Assembly (NCBI RefSeq): GCF_002873335.1
Contig: NZ_MCUW01000022.1
Coordinates: 1 to 52,271, forward strand
Source of the DNA: Vibrio sp. 10N.286.49.B1
Lineage (GTDB): Bacteria; Pseudomonadota; Gammaproteobacteria; Enterobacterales; Vibrionaceae
Direction: 5' to 3'
DNA length: 52,271 nucleotides
Each line of letters starts with the position of its first letter. Position 1 is the stretch's first letter. The position numbers were made by a program, and so were the translations under genes. The notes below the pieces were generated by a model. It saw only the letters and a program-made list of their open reading frames with translations, was not told where the DNA came from and did no database searches. Positions 34,945-43,181 of the stretch are shown one piece after another.

Positions 34945-35469
34945 TTATCCGTTATACGCACCGCTTGAATAATGCAATTCATAACTGTGTGAATAGATCT
35001 CAAGAATGTTACCAAACGGGTCTTCCATATAAATCATGCGATACGGTTTTTCACCAGGGTAATAATAACGTGGGGCTTTCATGCGTTTCTTGCCTCCCGC
35101 AGCCACAATTTTATCCGCTAATCCCTCTACGTCTGGATCTTGAACACAAAAGTGGAATATCCCCGTTTTCCAGTATTCAAAGTTATCTTCCGGATTCTCT
35201 TGGTTTTTAAATTCAAACAGTTCGACACCAATTCGGTCGCCAGTAGAAAGGTGAGCTATACGAAAATGCTCCCACCCTGCACCGAAGACATCCGTACACA
35301 TCTCTCCAATAGCTGAGTCATCTTCGATCACGTCGGTCGGCGCCATGATCAGATACCAACCTAGCACTTCAGTATAAAACTTAACCGCCGCGTCTAAATC
35401 AGGGACAGAGATCCCAATATGTGAAAAATTGCGTGGGTAGGTATGGTTAGTATTTGGGGGGGTAATCAT
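34945..35469 (-). CDS. VOC-family (glyoxalase/dioxygenase fold) protein
   Basis: A 174-residue vicinal-oxygen-chelate protein with two beta-alpha-beta-beta-beta modules. Putative metal ligands are the His in FSHIGISVPDLD near residue 17, a Glu in VELFEF near residue 82, the His in GIFHFCVQD near residue 105 and a Glu in NILEIYSHSYE near residue 157. The latter two blocks match bleomycin-resistance/lactoylglutathione-lyase types. Substrate is unknown. It is divergent from a LysR gene 436 bp away, with a candidate sRNA between them. LysR control is possible but not shown. Confidence 0.8.
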   Translation of the reverse strand: MITPPNTNHTYPRNFSHIGISVPDLDAAVKFYTEVLGWYLIMAPTDVIEDDSAIGEMCTDVFGAGWEHFRIAHLSTGDRIGVELFEFKNQENPEDNFEYWKTGIFHFCVQDPDVEGLADKIVAAGGKKRMKAPRYYYPGEKPYRMIYMEDPFGNILEIYSHSYELHYSSGAYNG

Positions 35470-35667
35470 GATAACGCTCCTATCATTGTGGTGAAATCAG
35501 TATAGGAGTAATAACCATTTTGGTCGCATCAATGACGGTAAAAAACTCAATATCATACGCTCAAAAGTAGAAACAACTAAGAACGGTTTTCGCTGAGTAA
35601 CAAGGGAGTGATATCAAGGTGAGTGACCGAACCACCCCTTAAATGATACACAATAATTTAAATGACG
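35470..35667. other. Upstream region of the VOC gene
   Basis: Holds the minus-strand VOC promoter and the 3' flank of the candidate sRNA. No ORF was recognised. Confidence 0.4.
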
Positions 35668-35797
35668 CACAAAAATGCCCACGAGCTTAGTGGGCATTTG
35701 GATTAGCTTTGTACTTCTTGTACCCGTATACAATTCCAATCTGCAAGACTTTGAGAGTCAGGAAGATCATCTGGTCACCTATGTTATGAGACTCTTT
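35668..35797 (-). ncRNA. Candidate small RNA with its own promoter and terminator
   Basis: A perfect 10-bp stem (AAATGCCCAC / GTGGGCATTT, 7-nt loop) at 35673-35699 is followed on the minus strand by TTTTT, a good terminator. No minus-strand gene lies upstream before 36835, and a plus-strand LysR gene intervenes. Upstream are a possible -10 (TACGCT, 35804-35799) and -35-like TTGCTA 16 bp earlier. The predicted ~130-nt RNA also has a 5' AGAGTC / GACTCT stem and a small GTAC-N5-GTAC hairpin, and no ORF. It matches no family I recognise. An expressed RNA is an inference. Confidence 0.4.
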
Positions 35798-35905
35798 AAG
35801 CGTAGTTCTATTTCGCTAATTAGCAAGTTCATACGAGTGTGACCAAAAAAGCAAGATGACAAATCATTGAATTATCATATAAGATAAAAACAATAATTTT
35901 TTATT

Positions 35906-36808
35906 ATGGTATGGCGCGTGATAAATACGACATGGCTCAACACTTATAGAACACTGGTTGAAGTGGGGCATTTTACTCAAACGGCTGAGAAATTATTTAT
36001 GACTCAACCCGGCGTCAGCCAACATATCAAGAAACTTGAGCGGGACTTAGGCGCGGCACTTATCAGTCGCGAAGGAAAGACCTTTGAACTCACAGAACAG
36101 GGGGAGATCGTTTACCGTTACGCCGTTGATCTTGCCAAACATGAACAAGTATTGAAAGAACAGCTCAGCTTCGATGACCCTCATCAAGGCGTATTCAATA
36201 TCGCCGCCCCTGGTGCAATCGCAACCGCACTCTACCCTGAGCTCCTTTCTTTACAAACGGTGCACCCTGGTCTTTCAACCAATTTAGAAGCCGCACCAAA
36301 TAGAAAAATCATAACGGATGTGCTAGAAGGTTATGTCGATATCGGCGTCGTGACGTATATCCCTAATCAATCAGAGTTATCTTGCGAGCTTATTGGTCGA
36401 CTAGAGATTAGCCTAGTGACACCCAAAAACTATCAATCTAGTGGCAGTATTTTGAACGATATGACGACATTAGGGGTCGTGGCTCACCCAGATGCACAGC
36501 ACTATTTTGAAAAGTTTTTCGAAAACAGTGGCCATGAAGAATTACGCGACTTAGATTGGGGAAAGGTCAAGAAGGTCACCTATATCAACCAACTGAGCCA
36601 GATTCTTCAGCCGGTCTCAATGGGCATTGGAATGACGGTACTCCCTAAAGTGGCTATCACTCATTCCGTCTTCAAAGATTTAGTGACGGTAAGCCCCACT
36701 CCCAATGCCATCACTGAACCACTGTACCTTATTAAAAAGAAAAGAAGAGTGTTACCTGCTCGATATCACGCCTTGCTTACCGCACTTAATGATCGTGATT
36801 TCTCTTAA
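35906..36808 (+). CDS. LysR-family transcriptional regulator
   Basis: A 300-residue LysR-type regulator with the helix-turn-helix in residues 10-65 (TYRTLVEVGHFTQTAEKLFMTQPGVSQHIKKLE) and a classic effector domain from about residue 95 (GVFNIAAPGAIATALYPELL). It is followed after 26 nt by the converging SorC-type regulator. ATG at 35906 lacks a strong ribosome site and a later start is possible. It is divergent from the VOC gene. The inducer and targets are unknown. Confidence 0.87.
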   Translation: MVWRVINTTWLNTYRTLVEVGHFTQTAEKLFMTQPGVSQHIKKLERDLGAALISREGKTFELTEQGEIVYRYAVDLAKHEQVLKEQLSFDDPHQGVFNIAAPGAIATALYPELLSLQTVHPGLSTNLEAAPNRKIITDVLEGYVDIGVVTYIPNQSELSCELIGRLEISLVTPKNYQSSGSILNDMTTLGVVAHPDAQHYFEKFFENSGHEELRDLDWGKVKKVTYINQLSQILQPVSMGIGMTVLPKVAITHSVFKDLVTVSPTPNAITEPLYLIKKKRRVLPARYHALLTALNDRDFS

Positions 36809-36834
36809 GACGCTTTTCACCCAACGTTGTTTTA

Positions 36835-37818
36835 TCAGAGACGGCGTTCCACGTTGCGCATCTGTTCGTCGAGATTAAGTACCGTTAGGGCATTACTCAC
36901 GCTGGTTGCAATCACATCGATAGCCCCCGTTCTTAATGCCCCAAGCAACGCCATTGGCTTACTGTTTTCCGAAGCAATAGCAATCACCTCAGAAATCATT
37001 CTGAACTCTTCTAACCCAAGTCCAATAACACGGTCACTCATCACCGTATTAGCGGCATTTCCATGAATATCGAAAAAATCATACCCAGCAAAATCCCCCA
37101 CGACACCTTGGTGAAGGCGTGCTTGGACCACTTCATCGGCCGTGAACCACCCGAGGTCAACCATGTAACTGTTTTCACTCATGTCACCAATACCAATCAA
37201 CGCCATATCGGCTTTACGCGCTAGATCGAGGGTTTGTTTAATGGTCGCGTTTTGCATAAACGCCAATTTTTGTTCTTTATTCTCGGCATATGCTGGGGCG
37301 TAAAGTGTCTCTGATGAGCCCCCGTAGATTTTTGCTAGCTGACGGCAAATATGATCGGCATTGAAAAGCCCACCTCGAGGATGAATACCACCAATGCCAC
37401 AAACAAACTTACAAGCTCGTGGGCTTATAACACCAGTATGATGGGCAACCGCGGATACATTACGTCCCTGCCCCACGGTAACAACCATCCCTGTTTTGAG
37501 CGTTTGCGCGAGGTAGCTTGATACTAAACCGGCGACCTGATTACGCTGCGATTGACCATCCGGTTGATCCAATGCAATCAAAGCACGCTTCACCCCAAAA
37601 CGCTCGACTAAGCGTTGCTCTATCTTGGCGCTATAAACTGGGTGGTACTTTACCGTGATATCAACAATGCCTTCGTCTCTCGCCTGTTTGAGTAAGCGCC
37701 CTATTTTTGCTCGAGACACACCAAATTTTTTGGATATTTCTTCTTGAGTGGCGCCATCTTGATAATATGCAACAGCAATTTGGGTAAGTACATCTGCGCT
37801 TGTTTCTGAATTATCCAT
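36835..37818 (-). CDS. SorC/DeoR-type sugar-binding transcriptional regulator
   Basis: A 327-residue regulator. The N-terminal helix-turn-helix is in residues 10-50 (AVAYYQDGATQEEISKKFGVSRAKIGRLLKQAR). The C-terminal SorC-type sugar-phosphate-binding domain has VVTVGQGRNVSAVAHH near residue 112 and FVCGIGGIHPRGGL near residue 135. It is divergent from talB-tktB, so sugar-phosphate-dependent control of that pair is the natural hypothesis, and this arrangement is known in vibrios. The specific effector is not deducible. Confidence 0.87.
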   Translation of the reverse strand: MDNSETSADVLTQIAVAYYQDGATQEEISKKFGVSRAKIGRLLKQARDEGIVDITVKYHPVYSAKIEQRLVERFGVKRALIALDQPDGQSQRNQVAGLVSSYLAQTLKTGMVVTVGQGRNVSAVAHHTGVISPRACKFVCGIGGIHPRGGLFNADHICRQLAKIYGGSSETLYAPAYAENKEQKLAFMQNATIKQTLDLARKADMALIGIGDMSENSYMVDLGWFTADEVVQARLHQGVVGDFAGYDFFDIHGNAANTVMSDRVIGLGLEEFRMISEVIAIASENSKPMALLGALRTGAIDVIATSVSNALTVLNLDEQMRNVERRL

Positions 37819-38241
37819 ATACTTAAAGCTCTACTATTCGTCCAATCACCCGTAAAGAGAGTGTACATTGGTTCACACGTTGAACATATGTATCAGCATA
37901 CGGCATTCATGACATTTGCTCAATAGCATTACAATATCTCAGGCCACTTTGTGAGCAATACGAGGATAACTGTCGCCACGCACCGTAAGGGCGAACGACA
38001 AAAGTGCGCCTCTGGTATCAAAAACGAAAAACAATCCAATGAACGCTTCATTTTGTAAGGATATTTTATTGACTTTTCGTCTGCATGAGTTAAATATGGG
38101 TCAACATTTACTCACGAGCTAAACACTTGCTCACGCATGAATGCTCGCTGATTAGGATTTTGTTCAGTAGCTATTTTAAGACGCTACTGATGTCGCACTT
38201 AGATTATGAGACGGCCTTGCCTCAACTATAGGAACGTACCG
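37819..38241. promoter_or_regulatory. Divergent promoter region between the SorC regulator and talB
   Basis: A 423-nt spacer carrying both promoters. A perfect 8-bp hairpin lies at 38164-38190 (TCAGTAGC / GCTACTGA) in the talB leader. A few TACTCAC/TGCTCAC repeats around 38108-38145 are too irregular to call an array. No coding region was seen. Confidence 0.5.
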
Positions 38242-39192
38242 ATGAGCAATAAATTAGCGCAACTACGCAAACTGACGACGGTTGTCGCCGACACTGGTGA
38301 CATTGAAGCAATTCGTAAGTACCAGCCAGAAGATGCTACGACTAACCCTTCTCTTATTTTGAAAGCGGCACAAATCGCTGATTATGCCCCGCTTATCGAC
38401 CAAGCGATCGAATACGCTAAAGCGCAAAGCCAAGATAAAGCACAGCAATTGCTAGACGCTGGAGATATGCTTGCTGTTAGCATTGGTAAAGAAATTCTTA
38501 CTACCATCCCTGGTCGCATTTCGACAGAGGTCGACGCTCGTCTTTCTTACGATACTGAAGGTAGCATTAAACAAGCTCGTAAGCTTATCAAAATGTACAA
38601 CGACGCGGGCATTTCAAATGACCGCATCCTAATCAAGCTTGCTTCGACATGGGAAGGCATCCGTGCGGCAGAAGTGCTCGAAAAAGAAGGCATCAACTGT
38701 AACCTAACGCTTCTATTCTCTTTCGCGCAAGCTCGTGCCTGTGCTGAAGCAGGCGTATTCCTGATTTCACCTTTTGTTGGTCGCATCATGGACTGGTACA
38801 AGGCTAAAGAAGGTCGTGATTTTGAAGCGCAAGAAGATCCGGGGGTTGTCTCTGTTACGTCTATCTATAACTACTACAAAGAATACGGCTACAACACGGT
38901 AGTGATGGGCGCAAGCTTCCGCAACATCGGTGAGATTCTTGAGCTTGCCGGTTGTGACCGCCTAACGATCAGCCCTAACCTGCTGCAAGAGCTAGAAGAA
39001 GCAGAAGGCGATGTCGTTGAGAAGCTTATCGACTCTAAAGGCACCGCGACTCGCCCGGCTCCAATGACACATGCTGAGTTCTTGTGGGACCATAACCAAG
39101 ACCCAATGGCTATCGAGAAATTAGCGGAAGGTATTCGCAACTTCGCTATCGACCAAGGCAAACTTGAAGAAATGCTAGCAGCAAAACTTTAA
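38242..39192 (+). CDS. talB: Transaldolase
   Basis: Pentose-phosphate-pathway enzyme that moves a three-carbon unit between sugar phosphates; it is cytosolic. The 316 residues match TalB. The Schiff-base lysine lies in [20 protein letters not shown] near residue 132, with [10 protein letters not shown] near residue 33 and [12 protein letters not shown] near residue 180. The ATG at 38242 ([12 protein letters not shown]) is the standard start; the open frame extends 36 nt upstream to a less likely start. A terminator separates it from tktB. Confidence 0.95.
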   Translation: MSNKLAQLRKLTTVVADTGDIEAIRKYQPEDATTNPSLILKAAQIADYAPLIDQAIEYAKAQSQDKAQQLLDAGDMLAVSIGKEILTTIPGRISTEVDARLSYDTEGSIKQARKLIKMYNDAGISNDRILIKLASTWEGIRAAEVLEKEGINCNLTLLFSFAQARACAEAGVFLISPFVGRIMDWYKAKEGRDFEAQEDPGVVSVTSIYNYYKEYGYNTVVMGASFRNIGEILELAGCDRLTISPNLLQELEEAEGDVVEKLIDSKGTATRPAPMTHAEFLWDHNQDPMAIEKLAEGIRNFAIDQGKLEEMLAAKL

Positions 39193-39201
39193 CGAATCCC
39201 A

Positions 39202-39232
39202 AAAAGGCACTGATTATTACGGTGCCTTTTTT
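39202..39232 (+). terminator. Rho-independent terminator between talB and tktB
   Basis: Stem AAAAGGCAC / GTGCCTTTT with an 11-nt loop and a T-run. It lies only 10 nt past talB, so tktB expression depends on read-through or its own promoter in the short gap. Confidence 0.8.
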
Positions 39233-39261
39233 AATCACATTTATAAATATTGGAATACACA

Positions 39262-41253
39262 ATGAATCGTAAACAACTTGCTAATGCAATTCGTGCTTTA
39301 AGCATGGACGGAGTTCAACAAGCTAATTCAGGTCACCCTGGTGCTCCTATGGGCATGGCAGACATCGCTGAAGTACTATGGCGCTCTCACCTAAATCACA
39401 ACCCGTCAAACCCAGAATGGGCGGATCGCGACCGTTTTGTTTTATCGAATGGCCACGGCTCAATGTTGATTTACTCTCTGCTTCACTTGGCAGGCTATGA
39501 GCTTTCAATCGACGACCTAAAAAACTTCCGTCAACTTCATTCAAAAACGCCAGGTCACCCAGAGTATGGTTACGCACCGGGTATTGAAACCACCACTGGC
39601 CCATTAGGCCAAGGTATCACAAACGCTGTTGGTATGGCGCTAGCAGAGAAAACGCTTGCAGCACAATTTAACAAAGAAGGTCATGATATCGTTGACCACT
39701 TCACCTATGCATTTATGGGTGATGGTTGTCTTATGGAAGGTATTTCACACGAAGCCTGTTCTCTTGCTGGCACACTAGGTTTAGGTAAACTTGTCGCATT
39801 TTGGGATGACAACGGCATCTCTATCGATGGCGAAGTAGAAGGCTGGTTCTCAGACGACACACCTAAGCGTTTTGAAGCGTATGGTTGGCATGTTATTCCA
39901 GCCGTTGACGGCCATGATGCTGATGCAATCAATGCGGCAATCATCGCCGCAAAAGCGGACCCTCGCCCAACGCTTATTTGCACTAAGACCGTTATTGGCT
40001 TCGGTTCACCAAACAAAGCGGGTACGCACGACTGTCACGGTGCCCCACTCGGCGCTGAAGAAATCGCGGCAACACGTAAACAACTTGGTTGGGAGTATGG
40101 TCCTTTTGAAGTTCCGTCGGAAATCTACTCAGAATGGAATGCGAAAGAAGCAGGCGCAGCTAAGGAAACAGCGTGGAATGAGAAACTTGCAGCTTATGAG
40201 GCAGCATACCCAGAGCTGGCAGCTGAATTCAAACGACGCGTAAATGGTGATTTACCAGCACAATGGGAAGAGAAAGCGTCGGCAATCATCGCTGATCTTC
40301 AAGCTAATCCAGCCAACATCGCTTCACGTAAGGCTTCTCAAAATGCCTTAGAAGCTTACGGTGCAATGCTACCAGAATTCCTGGGTGGCTCTGCTGATCT
40401 CGCTCCGTCGAACCTCACTATGTGGTCTGGTTCTAAGTCTCTAACAACTGAAGACTTCTCTGGTAACTACATTCACTATGGTGTGCGTGAGTTCGGCATG
40501 ACGGCGATCATGAACGGCATCGCATTGCACGGCGGTTTTGTACCTTACGGCGCAACCTTCCTAATGTTTATGGAGTACGCTCGTAACGCCATGCGTATGG
40601 CGGCTCTGATGCAGATTCAAAACATTCAAGTTTATACGCATGACTCAATTGGTCTTGGTGAAGATGGTCCTACTCACCAACCCGTCGAGCAGATTGCTTC
40701 TCTGCGCCTAACACCGAACATGAGCACATGGCGTCCATGTGACCAAGTAGAATCTGCAGTGGCTTGGAAGCTGGCTATCGAGCGTAAAGATGGTCCAACA
40801 TCGCTTATCTTTTCTCGTCAAAATCTTGCTCAGCAAGAGCGTGACGCTGAGCAAGTTGCAAACATTGCTAAGGGTGGCTACATCCTTAAAGATTGCGAAG
40901 GCAAGCCTGAACTTATTCTGATTGCCACTGGCTCAGAAGTTGAGCTAGTCGTAGAAGCGGCAGCCCAGCTAACCAACGAAGGCAAAAAGGTACGCGTGGT
41001 ATCGATGCCAGCAACCGATGCATTTGATAAGCAAGATGCTGAGTACCGTGAATCTGTATTGCCATCTGATGTGACCGCTCGTATCGCAGTTGAAGCGGGT
41101 ATTGCAGACTTCTGGTACAAGTATGTTGGCTTTGGTGGCGAGATCATCGGTATGACGACATTTGGTGAGTCAGCACCCGCAGGTGAACTGTTCAAAATGT
41201 TTGGTTTCACCGTTGAGAATGTTATAGAAAAAGCTAAATCAATTCTCGATTAA
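39262..41253 (+). CDS. tktB: Transketolase
   Basis: Thiamine-diphosphate enzyme of the pentose phosphate pathway that transfers two-carbon units. The 663 residues show the TPP-binding motif [20 protein letters not shown] near residue 155, [11 protein letters not shown] near residue 65, [15 protein letters not shown] near residue 115, and the catalytic pyrimidine-domain segment [17 protein letters not shown] near residue 465. Start ATG 39262 ([13 protein letters not shown]) is standard; the frame could extend to a TTG 12 nt upstream. It lies directly after talB and a strong terminator follows. Confidence 0.95.
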   Translation: MNRKQLANAIRALSMDGVQQANSGHPGAPMGMADIAEVLWRSHLNHNPSNPEWADRDRFVLSNGHGSMLIYSLLHLAGYELSIDDLKNFRQLHSKTPGHPEYGYAPGIETTTGPLGQGITNAVGMALAEKTLAAQFNKEGHDIVDHFTYAFMGDGCLMEGISHEACSLAGTLGLGKLVAFWDDNGISIDGEVEGWFSDDTPKRFEAYGWHVIPAVDGHDADAINAAIIAAKADPRPTLICTKTVIGFGSPNKAGTHDCHGAPLGAEEIAATRKQLGWEYGPFEVPSEIYSEWNAKEAGAAKETAWNEKLAAYEAAYPELAAEFKRRVNGDLPAQWEEKASAIIADLQANPANIASRKASQNALEAYGAMLPEFLGGSADLAPSNLTMWSGSKSLTTEDFSGNYIHYGVREFGMTAIMNGIALHGGFVPYGATFLMFMEYARNAMRMAALMQIQNIQVYTHDSIGLGEDGPTHQPVEQIASLRLTPNMSTWRPCDQVESAVAWKLAIERKDGPTSLIFSRQNLAQQERDAEQVANIAKGGYILKDCEGKPELILIATGSEVELVVEAAAQLTNEGKKVRVVSMPATDAFDKQDAEYRESVLPSDVTARIAVEAGIADFWYKYVGFGGEIIGMTTFGESAPAGELFKMFGFTVENVIEKAKSILD

Positions 41254-41271
41254 CCTAGATCACATTTCATC

Positions 41272-41304
41272 AAGGCTGAGTTCTATACTCAGCCTTTTAT
41301 TTTA
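41272..41304 (+). terminator. Rho-independent terminator after tktB
   Basis: Perfect 10-bp stem AAGGCTGAGT / ACTCAGCCTT with a 5-nt loop followed by TTATTTTA, 18 nt past the tktB stop. Confidence 0.88.
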
Positions 41305-41654
41305 TATGAGCAACTAATGTGATTCTTCAGCACCCGAGCACCACGTCCTATTAGCCGCTATCTTGCCATAATCATTGCCTTTTGACCTCGCAGGCTTTTT
41401 AGTAACGATTTAACCTTCGAGTATATCCTTCCGTAACCCATTGCTTTATCTCTATCACTTGCCGTTCTATATAACGTCGGCTTGTTACCCATGACGTTAT
41501 TCTTTGAATATCAATCGCATTAAGTACGCATCTAGTGTCTCATTTTTGTGACGTGGCGACATTGTATGTAATTACACTAAGAGTCGGTCCTGTTTTGCTT
41601 GTTTGCTGTTATTGTTCTTCTAGACTGTTGTTAATAGCCTCAGAAAAGGAATAT
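41305..41654. other. Intergenic region upstream of the signalling pair
   Basis: About 350 nt holding the promoter of the following two-gene unit. No RNA gene or credible ORF was recognised; in-frame sequence before 41655 (from 41535) is not convincing as coding. Confidence 0.4.
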
Positions 41655-42113
41655 ATGATGGTTAAATTATTGCTTATTACTTTATCAATGACGTTATCGA
41701 CATTCGCATTTTCAGCTGATTTAACTGTGGTCGGTAAGGACAACGTCAGATATACCGTAACCTTAGCTCAAATAGAAAGTTTACCGGTAGAAAGCATGAC
41801 AACAGATCTTCCATGGGCGACATCGGCATCAAAGTTTGAAGGTGTTTCATTACAAGATATTATTGCTTTTCTTGGCTTGTCTGCACAAGACAATGTCACA
41901 TTCGTTGCATTAAATAACTATCAAATCACGATACCATTTAGCGATTTTGAACGTTTCTCCCCTATTATTGCTTTCAAAAATAATGGGCAATATATGTCTA
42001 TTCGAAGTAAAGGTCCTTACTGGTTAGTCTACCCTTTATCTCGCTATCCTGAGTTGGATAACACAGATTACCACGCAAAAATGATATGGCAGCTTAAAGA
42101 AATCCATCTTTAG
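41655..42113 (+). CDS. Exported molybdopterin-oxidoreductase-fold-like protein
   Basis: A periplasmic protein of about 153 residues. A signal peptide (MMVKLLLITLSMTLSTFAFSA) leads to a mature domain with TDLPWATSASKFEGVSLQDII and PIIAFKNNGQYMSIRSKGPYWLVYPL. These blocks recall the sulfite-oxidase-type molybdopterin-binding fold, where such short members lack the catalytic Cys and act as binding proteins. The start at 41655 (or 41658) is chosen on AAAGGAA and a proper signal peptide; the frame upstream is unlikely. The next gene begins 10 nt later, so they form an operon and may be a ligand sensor and its output. Confidence 0.7.
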   Translation: MMVKLLLITLSMTLSTFAFSADLTVVGKDNVRYTVTLAQIESLPVESMTTDLPWATSASKFEGVSLQDIIAFLGLSAQDNVTFVALNNYQITIPFSDFERFSPIIAFKNNGQYMSIRSKGPYWLVYPLSRYPELDNTDYHAKMIWQLKEIHL

Positions 42114-42123
42114 GAGCAACGCG

Positions 42124-43167
42124 ATGACCATGCTCAACCGTCAAATTAGCTTAGATATAATGAAGGTTATTCTTGCCATTTCAACGGCCATTGTCCTTGC
42201 CGTCAATGTCAATACCATTAGCCACATCAACGATATTAACCAACGACTATCAGAGCGGCAGAATGAAGCCACATGGTTTATATTTCAGCTCGTCAAAGAG
42301 TACGCTAATCTCGTCACCCAAAGTCAAGTCAGACCAATAGATTATGACAAAGTCTGGTTAGCGTACGATCTCACTTGGAGCCGTTTTGATACGCTACTTA
42401 ACAGCAAGGAATCCGCCAATTTTATTCAAGAAGCCAATTATCGCAGTTTTTTCGAAAATGAATTTAGTGACTTTAAATCCATCGAAAAATCCGTGCAATT
42501 AGTCGAACGAAACATCATTGATGCAGACCTTTTGGCGAAAAAAATTCAATTGAAGTACAACGATATAATCCTATTTTTTAACGATAATTTTCGGCTGCAA
42601 AGCCCTGTGGTAGAGCAAGTTCGAACTGAACTCCGCCAGTTGATGGCTAAACAAACACTAACAACAACCGCACTGATTATTCTTTTCACTATAATGTTAT
42701 TAACATTCTGGTTAGACAACCGATTTAAAAACATCCTAAGCCGCAAAGACGCTCTAACCTCAGTGTTAAACCGCCAGGCTCTTATCAACGACACTAAATA
42801 CTTCTATCAGGAGAGCCAATATCACCTTGTCTCTGTTCGGTTGCTGAACCTAAAAGAGATTAACTTAAAATATGGATTAGACTATGGTGATCTAGTTTTA
42901 AAGAGTATCGCAGGTCGGTTGCATAATGTCGTTCCGAGTAGTTGCCGAACTTACAAATTTGCAAATGACCAATTTTTCATGATAGGCAACTGTAGCAAGG
43001 AATTCGGTGAAATCGATCCGATTAAGCTCATTAAAGACAGTTTAGAATCGCCTATTTTCATTGGTCGTATCGAACTCATTGCCGACATTTCCGTCAACCA
43101 CGATGAACAAATACACAAAGAACTACTATCGGAACGAATCACACAATTATCGTGTTCTTCTCCATAA
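42124..43167 (+). CDS. Membrane protein with a degenerate GGDEF domain
   Basis: A 347-residue inner-membrane protein. The first membrane segment is residues 13-30, the periplasmic helical sensor region is about 31-178, and the second membrane segment is TTTALIILFTIMLLTFWLD near residue 180-198. The C-terminal domain starts KDALTSVLNRQALI, but the catalytic motif GGDEF is ANDQF (KFANDQFFMIG). Cyclase activity is therefore unlikely; it could act as a c-di-GMP or GTP-sensing or partner protein. TAGGAGC precedes the ATG. It is coupled to the upstream periplasmic gene and converges on the MbaA-like gene. Confidence 0.82.
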   Translation: MTMLNRQISLDIMKVILAISTAIVLAVNVNTISHINDINQRLSERQNEATWFIFQLVKEYANLVTQSQVRPIDYDKVWLAYDLTWSRFDTLLNSKESANFIQEANYRSFFENEFSDFKSIEKSVQLVERNIIDADLLAKKIQLKYNDIILFFNDNFRLQSPVVEQVRTELRQLMAKQTLTTTALIILFTIMLLTFWLDNRFKNILSRKDALTSVLNRQALINDTKYFYQESQYHLVSVRLLNLKEINLKYGLDYGDLVLKSIAGRLHNVVPSSCRTYKFANDQFFMIGNCSKEFGEIDPIKLIKDSLESPIFIGRIELIADISVNHDEQIHKELLSERITQLSCSSP

Positions 43168-43181
43168 ATACTTAATCGGCA

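Noticed and set aside
38108..38145. Tandem repeat in the talB upstream region (TACTCAC / TGCTCAC)
   Set aside because: Only two or three weak matches with irregular spacing.
39705..40016. 103-codon antisense frame inside tktB
   Set aside because: Shadow of a highly conserved enzyme gene with a biased codon pattern.
41535..41654. N-terminal extension of the periplasmic molybdopterin-fold-like gene
   Set aside because: The extension has no ribosome site and would bury the signal peptide; 41655 has AAAGGAA and a normal signal sequence.
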